A stretch of 64,000 nucleotides of DNA, from the NCBI RefSeq assembly GCF_000179915.2, contig NC_014963.1, forward strand, positions 372,001-436,000. The letters run 5' to 3'. The notes beneath the pieces are model-generated. The model worked only from the letters and a program-made list of their open reading frames with translations, was not told the origin of the DNA and did not search any database. Position numbers and translations under genes: made by a program. This document shows, in pieces, positions 8,097-16,637 of this stretch. Each line of letters begins with the position of its first letter. Position 1 is the stretch's first letter. The stretch is from Terriglobus saanensis SP1PR4. Its GTDB lineage: Bacteria; Acidobacteriota; Terriglobia; Terriglobales; Acidobacteriaceae.

Positions 8097-8127
8097 CCCA
8101 TACATCGCGTTCTTTGCGATGTATGGG
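8097..8127. repeat. Perfect 12-bp inverted repeat within the intergenic repeat cluster
   Basis: CCCATACATCGC at 8097-8108 and GCGATGTATGGG at 8116-8127 enclose a 7-base loop. It sits between two copies of the dispersed repeat; a second small palindrome TGCGC-AA-GCGCA follows at 8130-8141. There is no T tract, so this is not an obvious terminator. Confidence 0.8.
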
Positions 8128-8181
8128 TTATGCGCAAGCGCATCGTTCGCTCGAAGAGCGACCCCACGAAACTTGAAAAAC

Positions 8182-8212
8182 AGATTCCTTCGCTATGCTA
8201 CGGAATGACAAA
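8182..8212 (+). repeat. Second dispersed repeat module, copy 1
   Basis: AGATTCCTTCGCTATGCTACGGAATGACAAAG-type element; its core CCTTCGC..TGCTACGG is palindromic. Near-identical elements occur at 8282-8313 and 36392-36423, always close to the CCCCATTCTTTC repeat. Confidence 0.75.
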
Positions 8213-8242
8213 GAGGTGAAGGAGAAAGTCGTGGCACGCTTA

Positions 8243-8276
8243 CCCACCCTTTCGCGATAAGAAAGAATGGGGCACG
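8243..8276 (-). repeat. Dispersed hairpin repeat, copy 2 (- orientation)
   Basis: Reverse-complement copy of the element at 8006: CCCACCCTTTCGCG at 8243-8256 and GAAAGAATGGGGCACG at 8261-8276, with a shortened loop. Together with copy 1 it brackets the 8.0-8.3 kb intergenic region. It differs from the other copies in not lying right behind a stop codon on its own strand; the nearest - strand gene ends at 8368. Confidence 0.8.
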
Positions 8277-8281
8277 AAATT

Positions 8282-8313
8282 AGATCCCTTCGCTCCGCTA
8301 CGGGATGACAAAA
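8282..8313 (+). repeat. Second dispersed repeat module, copy 2
   Basis: AGATCCCTTCGCTCCGCTACG followed by GGATGACAAAA; same element as at 8182 and 36392. It ends just before the terminator of the DUF2059 gene. Confidence 0.75.
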
Positions 8314-8315
8314 GA

Positions 8316-8353
8316 AAAAGGGCTGGCCAGAAAAGTTCCTCTGGCCAGCCCTT
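8316..8353 (-). terminator. Intrinsic terminator of the DUF2059 gene
   Basis: On the minus strand AAGGGCTGGCCAG and CTGGCCAGCCCTT form a 13-bp stem with a 10-base loop, followed by TTTC and more T. It begins 15 bases after the DUF2059 stop codon. Confidence 0.85.
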
Positions 8354-8367
8354 CCTGTTGGTGAAGC

Positions 8368-8997
8368 TTACTTCTTAGGAGCAGCAGGAGGAGCAGGGGT
8401 GTCCTTCATGTTCTCCGGGGTGCTGATGGTGGGAGGTGTTGCAGCTTTGAGGCTCGTCTGGAACTCCTTCGTGGTCTCGCCGAGCTTCGGCTGAAGGTCT
8501 TTGAGGACGCCCTGGAAGAGCGCGTTGGTCTGTTCGCCGACGGCCTGGGTTTTGTCTACGAAGACCTTGCCTGCGGGCGAGCCGTAGAAGGCTATGATGC
8601 TGTCGAGCTCAGAGTCCGTGAAGTTCGAGGCATAGACGTCGGCCAAGGGCTGGCGGAGCTTCGCGTAATCCAGAGCGGAGGTCGTCATGGCGTCGATCTT
8701 GGCGGTGTAGTCGGTCGCGAGCTTCTGCTGTTCCGGCGTCTTGCCAGCCTGGGCTGCCTGCTCCTGGGCGAGGGAATGAATGCGGCGGCCCGTATTGGTG
8801 AGCATGGTCTGGAGGCCGCTGTCGAGTTTCAGCAGGACGAGGAGCTGTTCCGCCTTCGCGCGCTTCGCAGGTGTGATGGGTGCGGCCGCAGGAGCAGGAG
8901 CGGCAACGACTGGCTTGGCTGCGGAGGGAGCGGTCTGAGCCTCAACAGTCGCGCAGGCGGCTGTGAGAACAAGTGCCAGAGGAAGAAAACGACGCAT
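8368..8997 (-). CDS. Secreted DUF2059 domain protein
   Basis: From ATG 8997 the product is 209 residues: a signal peptide (MRRFLPLALVLTAACATVEAQ), an Ala/Pro-rich linker, then a helical domain with AEQLLVLLKLDSGLQ, YAKLRQPLADVYASNFTDSELDSIIAFYGSPAGKVF and a Pro-rich tail. The phrase FTDSELDSIIAFYGSPAGK is characteristic of DUF2059, a family of exported proteins of unknown function. A longer frame reaches 9114 but its extra 39 residues would sit in front of the signal peptide, so the internal ATG is preferred. A strong terminator follows and the gene appears to stand alone. Confidence 0.85.
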   Translation of the reverse strand: MRRFLPLALVLTAACATVEAQTAPSAAKPVVAAPAPAAAPITPAKRAKAEQLLVLLKLDSGLQTMLTNTGRRIHSLAQEQAAQAGKTPEQQKLATDYTAKIDAMTTSALDYAKLRQPLADVYASNFTDSELDSIIAFYGSPAGKVFVDKTQAVGEQTNALFQGVLKDLQPKLGETTKEFQTSLKAATPPTISTPENMKDTPAPPAAPKK

Positions 8998-9148
8998 GTG
9001 GGTGGAGACTCCGAGGGTAATTTGCATGTCTTGGTAAGTGTAGAGCGGTTGTGGCGTTCCTGTTTGGACGGGCAGCCGAGAAGATTGTTGTTTCTGGCTA
9101 ACTTTTGCTTTCAAGGGTTCGATCTGGGAAAAATCAGGAAATCTAAAA

Positions 9149-10231
9149 TCAGTCGATCTCCGGCAGAATGTGCAGCTTACGGCGAGTGGCGCGGAAGATG
9201 AGGTGGACGATCAGACCGATGGCTCCGCCGAGGATCGTGGCTTCAATCCGATGAGCGAGGACGACTTTCTCCGGCAGGCGGACAATCGCCAGGATAAAGC
9301 AGACATAACCGGTGATGCAGACGACAAACGCTCCATAGTTGACCCGGAGGAGACAGTACCCGGCAAAGAGGAAGAGCAGGACGAGGAGCGCCAGCGTCTC
9401 TCCTGTGGGCCGAACGAAGACAATCAGGACGGTGCAGAGACCCGCTCCCAGCAGCGTTCCCACGAAGCGGTGGACCGTTCGGAGGGTGGTGAGGGCGAAC
9501 TCCGGTTTAGGCAGAAGAATCGCCGTCATCGCCACCCAGTAGGCGTTGCCGAAGTTACGCGTGCGGTAGACAGCGACCGCAATCGCCATGGTAACGGCCA
9601 TCCGCAGGGCGAACTGAAAGTGAATCGACTTCGGCGCGAAATGGGAGAGGAAATACTCCCAGCGCAGCGTGGCGGGGTCGAAGTTCGGATCGGTGAGAGT
9701 GGAGGTTGCACGGGGCACGAACCTCCAGAAGATGAGGATGGCAAGCATCTCCAGAACGCCACCGCAGAACACGCCCGCACCGCGCAGGAGTGCCTGGTGA
9801 AGCGTATCCGTAGGACTTCCGGCAGACGCTGGAGCGGCGGACGAGATGATAAGAAAGACGCAGCACTCCATGCCGACCCAGGCAGCCGCCGGGCCAAGTG
9901 AGTTCGCCATGCCGTACAAGAAAGCCCAGAGGATGGCGATGGCGGCGAGGAGCAGCGTGTGGTCGCGCGCGGCTGCGCCCACCATGGCCGAAATCGTGAT
10001 GCCGACGGCTGCTGCGAGCATCGGACCCCAGCGACGGAAGAGTGGCTGCTGGAACGAGCCGAAGCCGACACACATGGCTCCGCTGGAGAGCAGAACGCCA
10101 GTGCCGGGATAGCCGAGACGGATTGCAACGAAGAGCGGAATGCCGATGGCAGGCATACAGAGAAGCGCGTGCAAGGGCTCGCACTGCGTCCAGTCGAAAC
10201 GGAAGACCTTCTGTCTTATGGAATCTGCCAC
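9149..10231 (-). CDS. FUSC family inner-membrane protein
   Basis: The 360-residue protein is strongly hydrophobic, with roughly ten membrane segments in two groups separated by a central soluble stretch (about residues 175-215, LTDPNFDPATLRWEYFLSHF). The second group contains the pattern YWVAMTAILLPKPEFALTTLRTVHRFVGTLLGA, diagnostic of the FUSC (fusaric acid resistance/YccS-like) module. Members are thought to be efflux or envelope-permeability proteins for aromatic acids and similar compounds. The start is a GTG at 10231 with no good Shine-Dalgarno, so the N-terminus is less certain. No adaptor or outer-membrane partner lies next to it. Confidence 0.85.
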   Translation of the reverse strand: MADSIRQKVFRFDWTQCEPLHALLCMPAIGIPLFVAIRLGYPGTGVLLSSGAMCVGFGSFQQPLFRRWGPMLAAAVGITISAMVGAAARDHTLLLAAIAILWAFLYGMANSLGPAAAWVGMECCVFLIISSAAPASAGSPTDTLHQALLRGAGVFCGGVLEMLAILIFWRFVPRATSTLTDPNFDPATLRWEYFLSHFAPKSIHFQFALRMAVTMAIAVAVYRTRNFGNAYWVAMTAILLPKPEFALTTLRTVHRFVGTLLGAGLCTVLIVFVRPTGETLALLVLLFLFAGYCLLRVNYGAFVVCITGYVCFILAIVRLPEKVVLAHRIEATILGGAIGLIVHLIFRATRRKLHILPEID

Positions 10232-10512
10232 TAGGGGTACGATGCCGGAACGGACGCAGGCATTACTTCCCGCGTTTTCGTGAACGCTTCATGCAGTAAA
10301 AAGATACGTCCGCAATCGGGACTGACAGGAGTTCCAGAATGGATCTCAAGAGAAGAAACGCTCTCTGCATCCTGTTTCGGCGATGAAATAATCGCTGTGC
10401 TTCCGGACGATGCGGTAACGCTGGAGGGGCTCACTAAAGGACGACTTTCGCCCCGACAAAGCGGAACACCCCAGCATAGCGCTGGGGTGCTCAGTCAGAT
10501 CCGGAGGTAGCT
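10232..10512. other. Intergenic stretch before the small membrane-peptide gene
   Basis: No convincing long gene. A 15-codon frame at 10339-10386 starts with ATG after an AGGAG at 10327-10331 (MDLKRRNALCILFRR), which may be a leader peptide or chance. Competing frames on both strands lack family resemblance. The hairpin at 10467-10489 is listed separately. Confidence 0.4.
10467..10489 (+). promoter_or_regulatory. Hairpin in the leader of the 38-residue peptide gene
   Basis: CACCCCAGC at 10467-10475 and GCTGGGGTG at 10481-10489 form a perfect 9-bp stem with a 5-base loop, 23 bases before the peptide start codon. It lacks a T tract, so it is more likely an mRNA stability or translation element than a terminator. 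Confidence 0.55.
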
Positions 10513-10629
10513 ATGGCCAATTGGTTCAAGGTCAAAGCTACGGGTTCAGTGGAAGTGCCAGGACTAGTGATCCTCGCACTCTTCGCCGTGCTTGTAGCAG
10601 TTGCAGTAGCGACAATTCGATTGTTGTGA
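10513..10629 (+). CDS. Small single-pass membrane protein, 38 residues
   Basis: ATG 10513 is preceded by GGAGG with ideal spacing. The product is MANWFKVKATGSVEVPGLVI continuing LALFAVLVAVAVATIRLL. It has a short basic/polar head of about 15 residues and one hydrophobic helix (about residues 17-35) ending near an Arg. A leader hairpin lies upstream and a strong intrinsic terminator starts 18 bases after the stop, so this is a self-contained transcription unit. I do not recognise a family. It could be a small membrane regulator, or a holin-like or type I toxin-like peptide; none of these is shown by the sequence. Confidence 0.65.
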   Translation: MANWFKVKATGSVEVPGLVILALFAVLVAVAVATIRLL

Positions 10630-10647
10630 CTGTAAGGCTATAAAACC

Positions 10648-10689
10648 GACCTCGGATGGTTTCCCGCCCATCCGGGGTCTTCTTGTCTT
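10648..10689 (+). terminator. Intrinsic terminator of the small membrane-protein gene
   Basis: GACCTCGGATGG at 10648-10659 pairs with CCATCCGGGGTC at 10668-10679 (one mismatch) and is followed by TTCTTGTCTT. Confidence 0.8.
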
Positions 10690-10747
10690 ATGAGATGCGT
10701 TTTGAGAATGGATGTCAACCAATTCTCTTCAGGATTTTTCGTCATGC

Positions 10748-10786
10748 AAAAAGAGCCGAAGCGATGATCGCCCCGGCCCTTTTTGT
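10748..10786 (-). terminator. Intrinsic terminator of the ferritin-like gene
   Basis: On the minus strand AAAAAGGGCCGGGGCGAT and ATCGCTTCGGCTCTTTTT form an imperfect stem ending in a T run, about 15 bases after the stop codon of the ferritin-like gene. Confidence 0.75.
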
Positions 10787-10800
10787 TGTTGCGTCTGAGC

Positions 10801-11271
10801 TTACGCGCCTTGCGTAATGACCTTGGGAACGTCGATCCCCAGGGCTGTGGCGAGGTCGTGCTGGTGCTCCTGTTCTTGCACGAGGATCTTGCGGATCTGC
10901 TCTGCGAGGGCGAAGTGGCCCAGGGCCTCGGCCTGCTTGACGCGCTGGCGGTAGGCGGCGATGGTTTCGGTCTCGTTGTCGAGGTCGAAGCGAAGCATCT
11001 CTTCCGGCTTGTCGGAGAGTTTGACTTCTTTCGGGGTAGCCGTGGGCATGCCGCCGAGATAGTCCACCTGGTCCGCAATGATCAGTGCGTGCTGCAGCTC
11101 TTCCAGTGCATGCTTCTTCAGTTCCGCGGCAATGTTCATGTACTGTGCGCCCTTGAGCACGGTCGAGTACACGGTGTAGGCGATTACGGCCTGGTACTCG
11201 CGGGAGAGATCTTCATTGAGCGCGTCGATCAGGTCCTTGAGCGCTTTGTCGTCGTTCTTTTCGTCTGCCAT
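10801..11271 (-). CDS. Ferritin-like / bacterioferritin-family protein
   Basis: The 156-residue protein is all-helical with paired Glu and His of a di-iron four-helix bundle: NEDLSREYQAVIAYTVYS in helix 1, KKHALEELQHALIIADQVDYLGG in helix 2, ETETIAAYRQRVKQAEALG in helix 3 and QIRKILVQEQEHQHDLATALG in helix 4. The E..H (EELQH, QEQEH) spacing fits ferritin-like proteins. It probably binds iron in the cytoplasm for storage or oxidative protection; whether it forms a cage is not visible. Two ATGs are adjacent; the second (11271) has GAGGAG at five-base spacing and is chosen. Confidence 0.85.
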   Translation of the reverse strand: MADEKNDDKALKDLIDALNEDLSREYQAVIAYTVYSTVLKGAQYMNIAAELKKHALEELQHALIIADQVDYLGGMPTATPKEVKLSDKPEEMLRFDLDNETETIAAYRQRVKQAEALGHFALAEQIRKILVQEQEHQHDLATALGIDVPKVITQGA

Positions 11272-11335
11272 CATTTCTCCTCAATGTTGCTGTGTGGTTG
11301 GATGTCGCCAAGCGCGGAAGTGTCGCGTCCGGGGT

Positions 11336-12523
11336 TTAGTTTACGTTTTGCATCCAGAGAAGCGGCTGCCGGATGGGAAAATTGCGAATGATCTCCGGGT
11401 TTTTGGGGTCGGGATCGAGGGACTTCCAGAGATCCAGATACTCCGGTTTGGCGCAGGCAAGGCCGCAGAAGAGCAGGCCGGGCGAGCGGACGGGCCAGAA
11501 GTCGAAGTGCTGGACGTCCTTCGCATAAGTCCAGGTGGATTTGTCTTTGAGGAACGGATACAGAAACTCGGCGGCGCGGCACATGCCCCGGCCGTCGGGC
11601 GTCTGCCAGCGTTCTTCGGCTTCGCGGCCCAGCGACCAGCAGAGGCCAGCCATCACGTCGAAGTTGAAGATGGAGTAGCCATACGGCTTAGTGCGGGCGA
11701 GTTCGCGGGGATAGCTGCCGTTGCCCGCCATCTGTTGCAGCAGGAGAGTGCGGTAGCGGACGCGGAGTTCGTCGCGCGTGTTCTCGTCTCCGATCAGGCG
11801 AGCGAACTCGGAGGCCTGAAGCGCCCACGCTACGGAGTGGTTATTGGCTGCGTCGCGCTCGCGCATGCCCTTTTCGCTGGTCTTCATCCAATCGAGGTAG
11901 GTGGTGAACCATGTTTTGATCGCGGCGGAGTCCGTGGCTGTGAGGGCGCGATTCTGCAGGAGCGTTGCGGCACGGGCGACTTCGACGAGATGCAGCGTGT
12001 CGATGATGCCGTAAGAGCGGCCCGTAACGCCCTGGCGGACCCCCTGCCCGAACTCCAGGTTCGGAGTCATGCGGGTTTCGGGCGTAACGAACCAGGCGCG
12101 AAGGTGAGCGAGGGCGTGGTCGGCGTAGATCTTCTTTCCCGTAAGCAGCCACGCCGCAGTCAGTTGCGGTACGGCCATGGAGAGCGCGAGCATGGCTTTG
12201 CGGTGGCCGGTGAAGTTGTCGGGGTTGGATTGGCCATCGCGTTCTTTGTATGGGCCCGCCGGGTTCTTCGGATCGGGCCAGAAGTAGTCGGATTCGGAGA
12301 AGAAGTCATGCGGTCCACCGGGGGAGCGGCTGGAAGGGAAGGCGGTGATGGTCGCAGGTTGGAGCTTGAGCGCCTCGAAGGCGCGTTGCAGGATGCGCTT
12401 CCGGTCCTGGCGGGCGACGAGGGCATAGCCACTGGTTTCAGGCGGGCTCTTCTGGGCGTACGCAAGACTGGCGCAGGTCGCGGCGCTGCCGGCGAGAAAG
12501 GTGCGCCGATTGATCTTCTCCAT
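11336..12523 (-). CDS. Alginate lyase family protein (PL5-like, Tat-exported)
   Basis: The 395-residue product starts MEKINRRTFLAGSAATCASLAYAQ, a twin-arginine signal peptide. The mature part follows the AlgL-like alpha/alpha barrel: FFSESDYFWPDP with GPYKERDGQSNPD, then DHALAHLRAWFVTPETRMTPNLEFGQ, an AANNHSVAW motif (the Asn-His pair used in catalysis by this family) and FDVMAGLCWSLG. Such enzymes cleave alginate or related polyuronates by beta-elimination in the periplasm. No alginate biosynthesis genes lie nearby, so a nutritional role, along with the other glycan-active enzymes in this window, is more likely. This is inference. Confidence 0.87.
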   Translation of the reverse strand: MEKINRRTFLAGSAATCASLAYAQKSPPETSGYALVARQDRKRILQRAFEALKLQPATITAFPSSRSPGGPHDFFSESDYFWPDPKNPAGPYKERDGQSNPDNFTGHRKAMLALSMAVPQLTAAWLLTGKKIYADHALAHLRAWFVTPETRMTPNLEFGQGVRQGVTGRSYGIIDTLHLVEVARAATLLQNRALTATDSAAIKTWFTTYLDWMKTSEKGMRERDAANNHSVAWALQASEFARLIGDENTRDELRVRYRTLLLQQMAGNGSYPRELARTKPYGYSIFNFDVMAGLCWSLGREAEERWQTPDGRGMCRAAEFLYPFLKDKSTWTYAKDVQHFDFWPVRSPGLLFCGLACAKPEYLDLWKSLDPDPKNPEIIRNFPIRQPLLWMQNVN

Positions 12524-12630
12524 CTTCGGATCTCCACTCGCAACTTTAGCGGACAGGACGCGTTACGTCTTGTGACGTGGCAACACTGTCCTCTGCTGCC
12601 AGCATCTTAAGTGCAGTCGGAGATGCCACC

Positions 12631-13456
12631 ATGATGATCCTGCGTCGTTGCCTTCCCGTGCTTTTGTTTCCCTTTGCTCTGCCTTCCCACGCCCAGACTT
12701 CCGCGGTCGACATGATTCGTGCGATGTCGGATACGGAACTCAAAGCAAGTGCCGCGGACCACAGTCTGTGGAAGTATCGTGACCGCAACCGGCAGCATGG
12801 CGTAGAGACGGTTGCTCTGGTTGTAGATACGAAATCGGGTTCAGTGAAGAAGGTCCTGACGCGGGGTGGTCGACCTCTCACTGCGGAAGAGGAAGCCGCG
12901 GAAGATAAGAAGATCCACGAGTTTGTCACAGACTCCGGGAAGCAGCGCAAGCAGAAGAAGGATGCGGAGCAGGATGACGCGCGTGCGCGCAGCATGCTGG
13001 AGCTGTTGCCGAAGGCGTTTCTGTGGACGGTCAAGGCCCACAGCGGTGAAGAGGTAACGCTGCACTTCGAACCCGATCAGAACTTTGATCCACCGTCGCG
13101 AATCGCGTGTCCTTGCAGCAATGGCGGGCGACGTTGTGATTCACAAGGCCGACCACCGCCTGGAGAGTATCCGCGGAGCTCTGAAAGAGCAAGTGAACTT
13201 CGGCTTCGGTCTATTGGGTAAGCTAGAGAAGGGTGGCACGTTCAACGTGATTCGCCACGAGGTACAGCCCGGCGTGTGGGAGACGACGGAAACTCACGTG
13301 CACATGCAGGGGCATGCGTTGCTCTTCAAAAGCATCAGCGAGCAGGAGGACGACGTGCAGACGGACTTTGCTTCTGTGCCGCCGTCGACCAGTCTTGCGG
13401 ATGCCGCCGCGATGCTGCAGAAGAAGGACGAACAAGTGGCACGCTTAGGCAGATAG
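12631..13456 (+). pseudogene. Secreted hypothetical protein interrupted by a frameshift
   Basis: Two overlapping frames form one protein. Frame 1 starts at ATG 12631 (GGAG eight bases upstream) with signal peptide MMILRRCLPVLLFPFALPSHAQ and runs to ...EEVTLHFEPDQNFDPPSR. Sense then continues in another frame as ESRVLAAMAGDVVIHKADHRLESI... to the stop at 13456. The switch lies near 13097-13102 (TCGCGAATCGCG) and is repaired by adding one base. The joined product of about 275 residues has a Lys/Glu-rich middle and a beta-rich C-terminal half (LEKGGTFNVIRHEVQPGVWETTE). I do not recognise the family. It may be a recent pseudogene or a sequencing error in a GC repeat. Confidence 0.75.
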
Positions 13457-13470
13457 CCTCTGTCGAAGAG

Positions 13471-15324
13471 CTAGTCGCCTTGCCAGCCCTCCGGACGCCA
13501 TGCGCCGGACATCGTAAACGCTGCATGCACCAGCGCGATGTGCGTGAGCGCCTGAGGAAAGTTGCCCAGCATGCGGCAGGCGATGGGATCGTATTCTTCG
13601 CTCATGAGACCGACATCGTTGCGCAGTTTCAGCAAGCGTTCGAAGAGAGCGCTTGCTTCGTCGCGGCGACCAATGAGCCATAGGTTTGTAACCAGCCAGA
13701 AGCTGCAGGCAAGAAAGACTCCTTCTCCCGGAGGCAGGCCATCGGGGGAGGTGGCCGTGTTGTAGCGGAGAACGAAGCCATCATTCACCAGGTATTTCTG
13801 GATTGCGTCAATGGTGCCGAGGATGCGCGGATCGTCGGGCGGAAGGAAGCCAACGAGAAGGATGCGAAGGCACGAAGCATCGAGCTCTTTCGAACCATAG
13901 GCCTGCACAAAGCTGTTCAGTTCCTTGTCGAAACCTTTTTCGCAGACTTCGGCATGAATCAGATCGCGATTGATGCGCCACCGTTCCACGTCGCCGCCAC
14001 CATCGTACTGCTCATAGTGTTTGATGGCACGATCGAGCGCGACCCAGGCCATGACCTTGGAGTGGGTAAAGTGCTGCTTCCCATCGCGCGTCTCCCAGAT
14101 GCCCTCGTCCGGCTCCGTCCAGATATGGCAGAGGTGATCGATCAGGTTGGCCTGCAATGCTGAAGCGGAGACCTTGATGTCGGGCTCTGCCTCGGGAATC
14201 TTGGAGAGGGCCGCGGCAACCTCTCCGTAGACATCGAGCTGGAACTGATTGGCCGCACCGTTCCCCATGTTTACGGGGCGCGAGTTTTCATAACCGGGAA
14301 GCCAGTCCGCATCCCATTCCACGAGTTGGCGTTCGCCGGAGATACCGTAGATGGATTGAATCTGTTCGGGCGCACCGGCGATGGCGCGGAGAAGCCAACG
14401 CCGCCATGCCGCAGCTTCTTCGCTGTACCCGGCCTGGAGAAGTACAAGCAGTGTGAACGAGGTATCGCGCAGCCAGCAGTAGCGATAATCCCAGTTGCGT
14501 ACGCCGCCGATCTGTTCCGGAAGGGACGTCGTGACCGCCGCGACGATGCCACCCGAAGGCCGATAGGTCATCGCCTTGAGCGTCAGTACGGAGCGATACA
14601 CAGCCTCTTCGTACGGGCCGACGTAGGTATTTTGCTGGGTCCATTGTGTCCAGAAGTCCCGCGTCTCCTGCAAGGCTGCTTCAGGGTCGATCGCAGCGGG
14701 AAGCGCGACGCGAGCTTCCCCGTTTTCGTCCTTCTCGCGCCCCATGGACGAGCCATACGTGAGCGCAAAGCTTAGGGATTCTCCCTCGCCTATCGTGAAG
14801 TCGCTCACGGTAGACATTCCCTCGCCTTCGAGCGGTGCGGTTGTGCGTAGAACTACCATATCGGGACCGGCAATGGCGCGAAGTCCGCCCTCGATACGGG
14901 TGACCCACGGAATGGTCCGGCCATAGTCGAAACGGATGGCGAGGTCCATATGCATCGCGACGCGGCCGCTCAGGCCGCGCACGATGCGAACGACGTCGGA
15001 GTTCTTCCCGCGCGGAGGCATAAAATCCGTCACGCAGACTTTGCCTTCCGAAGTTTCAAAGGTGGTCTCGACGACCATGGTGCGCGGCGCGTACTGGCGC
15101 GTGATCTTGCAGCCTGCGCTAGCCGGAGCGATCTTCCAAAAGCCGTGATCGGCGGTGCCGAGAAGCGCGGCGAAACAGGCGCCGGAGGAGAACGTGGGCC
15201 AGCAGAGCCAATCGATGGAGCCACTGCGAGAGACGAGTGCGGCGGTCTCGCAATCGCCGATCAGGGCATAGTCTTCAATCCGACCCGCGTGAAGCGGCCC
15301 CTGGGTCTTCGTCTGCTCTGGCAC
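13471..15324 (-). CDS. Glycoside hydrolase family 15 protein (glucoamylase/trehalase-like)
   Basis: The 617-residue protein opens with HAGRIEDYALIGDCETAALVSRSGSIDWLCWPTF, the typical N-terminus of actinobacterial/acidobacterial GH15 trehalases and glucoamylases, and contains GGVRNWDYRYCWLRDTSFTLLVLLQAGY and RDGKQHFTHSKVMAWVALDRAI, blocks of the alpha/alpha six-barrel. No signal peptide is seen, so it is probably cytoplasmic and acts on trehalose or malto-oligosaccharides. The start is GTG 15324 with AGGA six bases upstream. It is convergent with the frameshifted gene (14-base gap) and downstream of the DUF2235 gene on the same strand, about 260 bases apart. Confidence 0.9.
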   Translation of the reverse strand: MPEQTKTQGPLHAGRIEDYALIGDCETAALVSRSGSIDWLCWPTFSSGACFAALLGTADHGFWKIAPASAGCKITRQYAPRTMVVETTFETSEGKVCVTDFMPPRGKNSDVVRIVRGLSGRVAMHMDLAIRFDYGRTIPWVTRIEGGLRAIAGPDMVVLRTTAPLEGEGMSTVSDFTIGEGESLSFALTYGSSMGREKDENGEARVALPAAIDPEAALQETRDFWTQWTQQNTYVGPYEEAVYRSVLTLKAMTYRPSGGIVAAVTTSLPEQIGGVRNWDYRYCWLRDTSFTLLVLLQAGYSEEAAAWRRWLLRAIAGAPEQIQSIYGISGERQLVEWDADWLPGYENSRPVNMGNGAANQFQLDVYGEVAAALSKIPEAEPDIKVSASALQANLIDHLCHIWTEPDEGIWETRDGKQHFTHSKVMAWVALDRAIKHYEQYDGGGDVERWRINRDLIHAEVCEKGFDKELNSFVQAYGSKELDASCLRILLVGFLPPDDPRILGTIDAIQKYLVNDGFVLRYNTATSPDGLPPGEGVFLACSFWLVTNLWLIGRRDEASALFERLLKLRNDVGLMSEEYDPIACRMLGNFPQALTHIALVHAAFTMSGAWRPEGWQGD

Positions 15325-15581
15325 GGAATTCCTTTCCAGCTAAGAAACCCTTAGAGGGTCTTAGCAGACCCTTGAGCAGATGCGAAACCGGTCTGTGAAG
15401 TTGCGGGAAGCGTGCAGGGATTGATTCGGCCAACAATTTCAGGTCATAGCATGACCACATGGCAACGCCAGGGAGACGTGTGGCATGGATTCGGACCTGT
15501 ATTCAGCAGGGCTGGGACCGACGCCCTGATATCATCCGCATCGATCCCGCACCGAGTGCTTTATCCATTCGTTCTGTATGA

Positions 15582-16637
15582 CTAGGGGACGTAGGGCAAA
15601 ATCTGCGCAATGGCGTACCCGCGTAGATTGCGGCCATCCAGTGCGATATTGCTCGGCTTATAGTCACTATCCTGGTGCAAGCGCTCCTGGACGGTGTTCG
15701 ACATGGCTGCGACTGCGGGAACGTCCCTATGCTCGGGTAGACCCCATGGCACAAGCTTCCATTCTTCATGTGCCATCCCAGTCACGTCCGTCGCCGGGGG
15801 ATGCAGGTCCTGCGCTTCCGCTTCTCGAGAGAGGATCAAACCGTGCTTCTTCGCCTTTTGCAGCATCCAGCTCAAGGTGATGTCAGAGAGCTGTGACTCC
15901 GGATAGCTTCCCCCGACATCGCAGTGCACGCCTGGAAACCATACCTGCTCGACCTGAGCGTTATTGGCGAGCGCTGAGCCATCTGGTTTGGTCCAAAGAG
16001 TCGGTTTGAACTGGGCACGCCGTTCGTCGATGCAAACGGCGTGGTATCCATGCTCCACGCTGGGATGAAGACTCGTATCGAGAAAACCGTATTTCTTCTG
16101 ATTCAACATGTTGAAGAAGATCCCCGGAATCCCAAGGGAGCCGACGGTATCCCAGACTCCTACCATTTCAATGGAGACGTCCTTCAGGCCATAAGTTGAG
16201 ATCAATCCATCCTTCAGCGTCTTCTTGCGATCGGCATCGGGCTCTCGATAGGCTGCAAAAATCTTCTTGACGGTTTCGTTATCCAGATTGACGGAAGGCA
16301 CTCCAAATCCGGCGATCATGCCCGCTACGCTGCGCGCCGTGAACGCTCCTCTGCTGAAACCGAAGAGGAAGATTTTATCCCCTGGGTCGTAGACGTCGGA
16401 GAGAAAGGAATAGCAATCCTGCACCTTCTGAAAAAGGCCCTCGCCCATGGTAAGTGCGGTCAAATGGTCCAGTGGGGTGCCATCCGTGCCGACTCCACTG
16501 TCGTAATACTTCAACTGCGACGCGCTGTTGACCAGCGCCATATAGAGCTTGCGGACATTCGTGTCGGCAAGGGTTGCAGTTGGACCGTGCGGAGTGTTCC
16601 ACGTACCGTCCGCGCACAGGATGATGTTTTTCGCCAT
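15582..16637 (-). CDS. DUF2235 alpha/beta-hydrolase (Tle1-like phospholipase family)
   Basis: The 351-residue protein begins MAKNIILCADGTWN, matches DUF2235 throughout (NVRKLYMALVNS, YYDSGVGTDG, FLFGFSRGAFTARSVAGMI) and has the nucleophile elbow GFSRG with Ser95. Later blocks VGVWDTVGSLGIP and VWFPGVHCDVGGSYPE supply the presumed catalytic Asp and His. The family includes type VI secretion phospholipase effectors (Tle1), but no secretion or immunity genes are next to this one and it lacks the usual C-terminal extension, so a housekeeping or unknown hydrolase role is as likely. ATG 16637 follows GGGAG at good spacing. Confidence 0.85.
   Translation of the reverse strand: MAKNIILCADGTWNTPHGPTATLADTNVRKLYMALVNSASQLKYYDSGVGTDGTPLDHLTALTMGEGLFQKVQDCYSFLSDVYDPGDKIFLFGFSRGAFTARSVAGMIAGFGVPSVNLDNETVKKIFAAYREPDADRKKTLKDGLISTYGLKDVSIEMVGVWDTVGSLGIPGIFFNMLNQKKYGFLDTSLHPSVEHGYHAVCIDERRAQFKPTLWTKPDGSALANNAQVEQVWFPGVHCDVGGSYPESQLSDITLSWMLQKAKKHGLILSREAEAQDLHPPATDVTGMAHEEWKLVPWGLPEHRDVPAVAAMSNTVQERLHQDSDYKPSNIALDGRNLRGYAIAQILPYVP

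Noticed and set aside
10231-10434. 67-residue minus-strand frame upstream of the FUSC gene
   Set aside because: Ser/Pro-rich, no family resemblance and no Shine-Dalgarno; likely chance.
11216-12610. 464-residue open frame on the plus strand
   Set aside because: Antisense to the alginate lyase gene, which has a Tat signal and family motifs.
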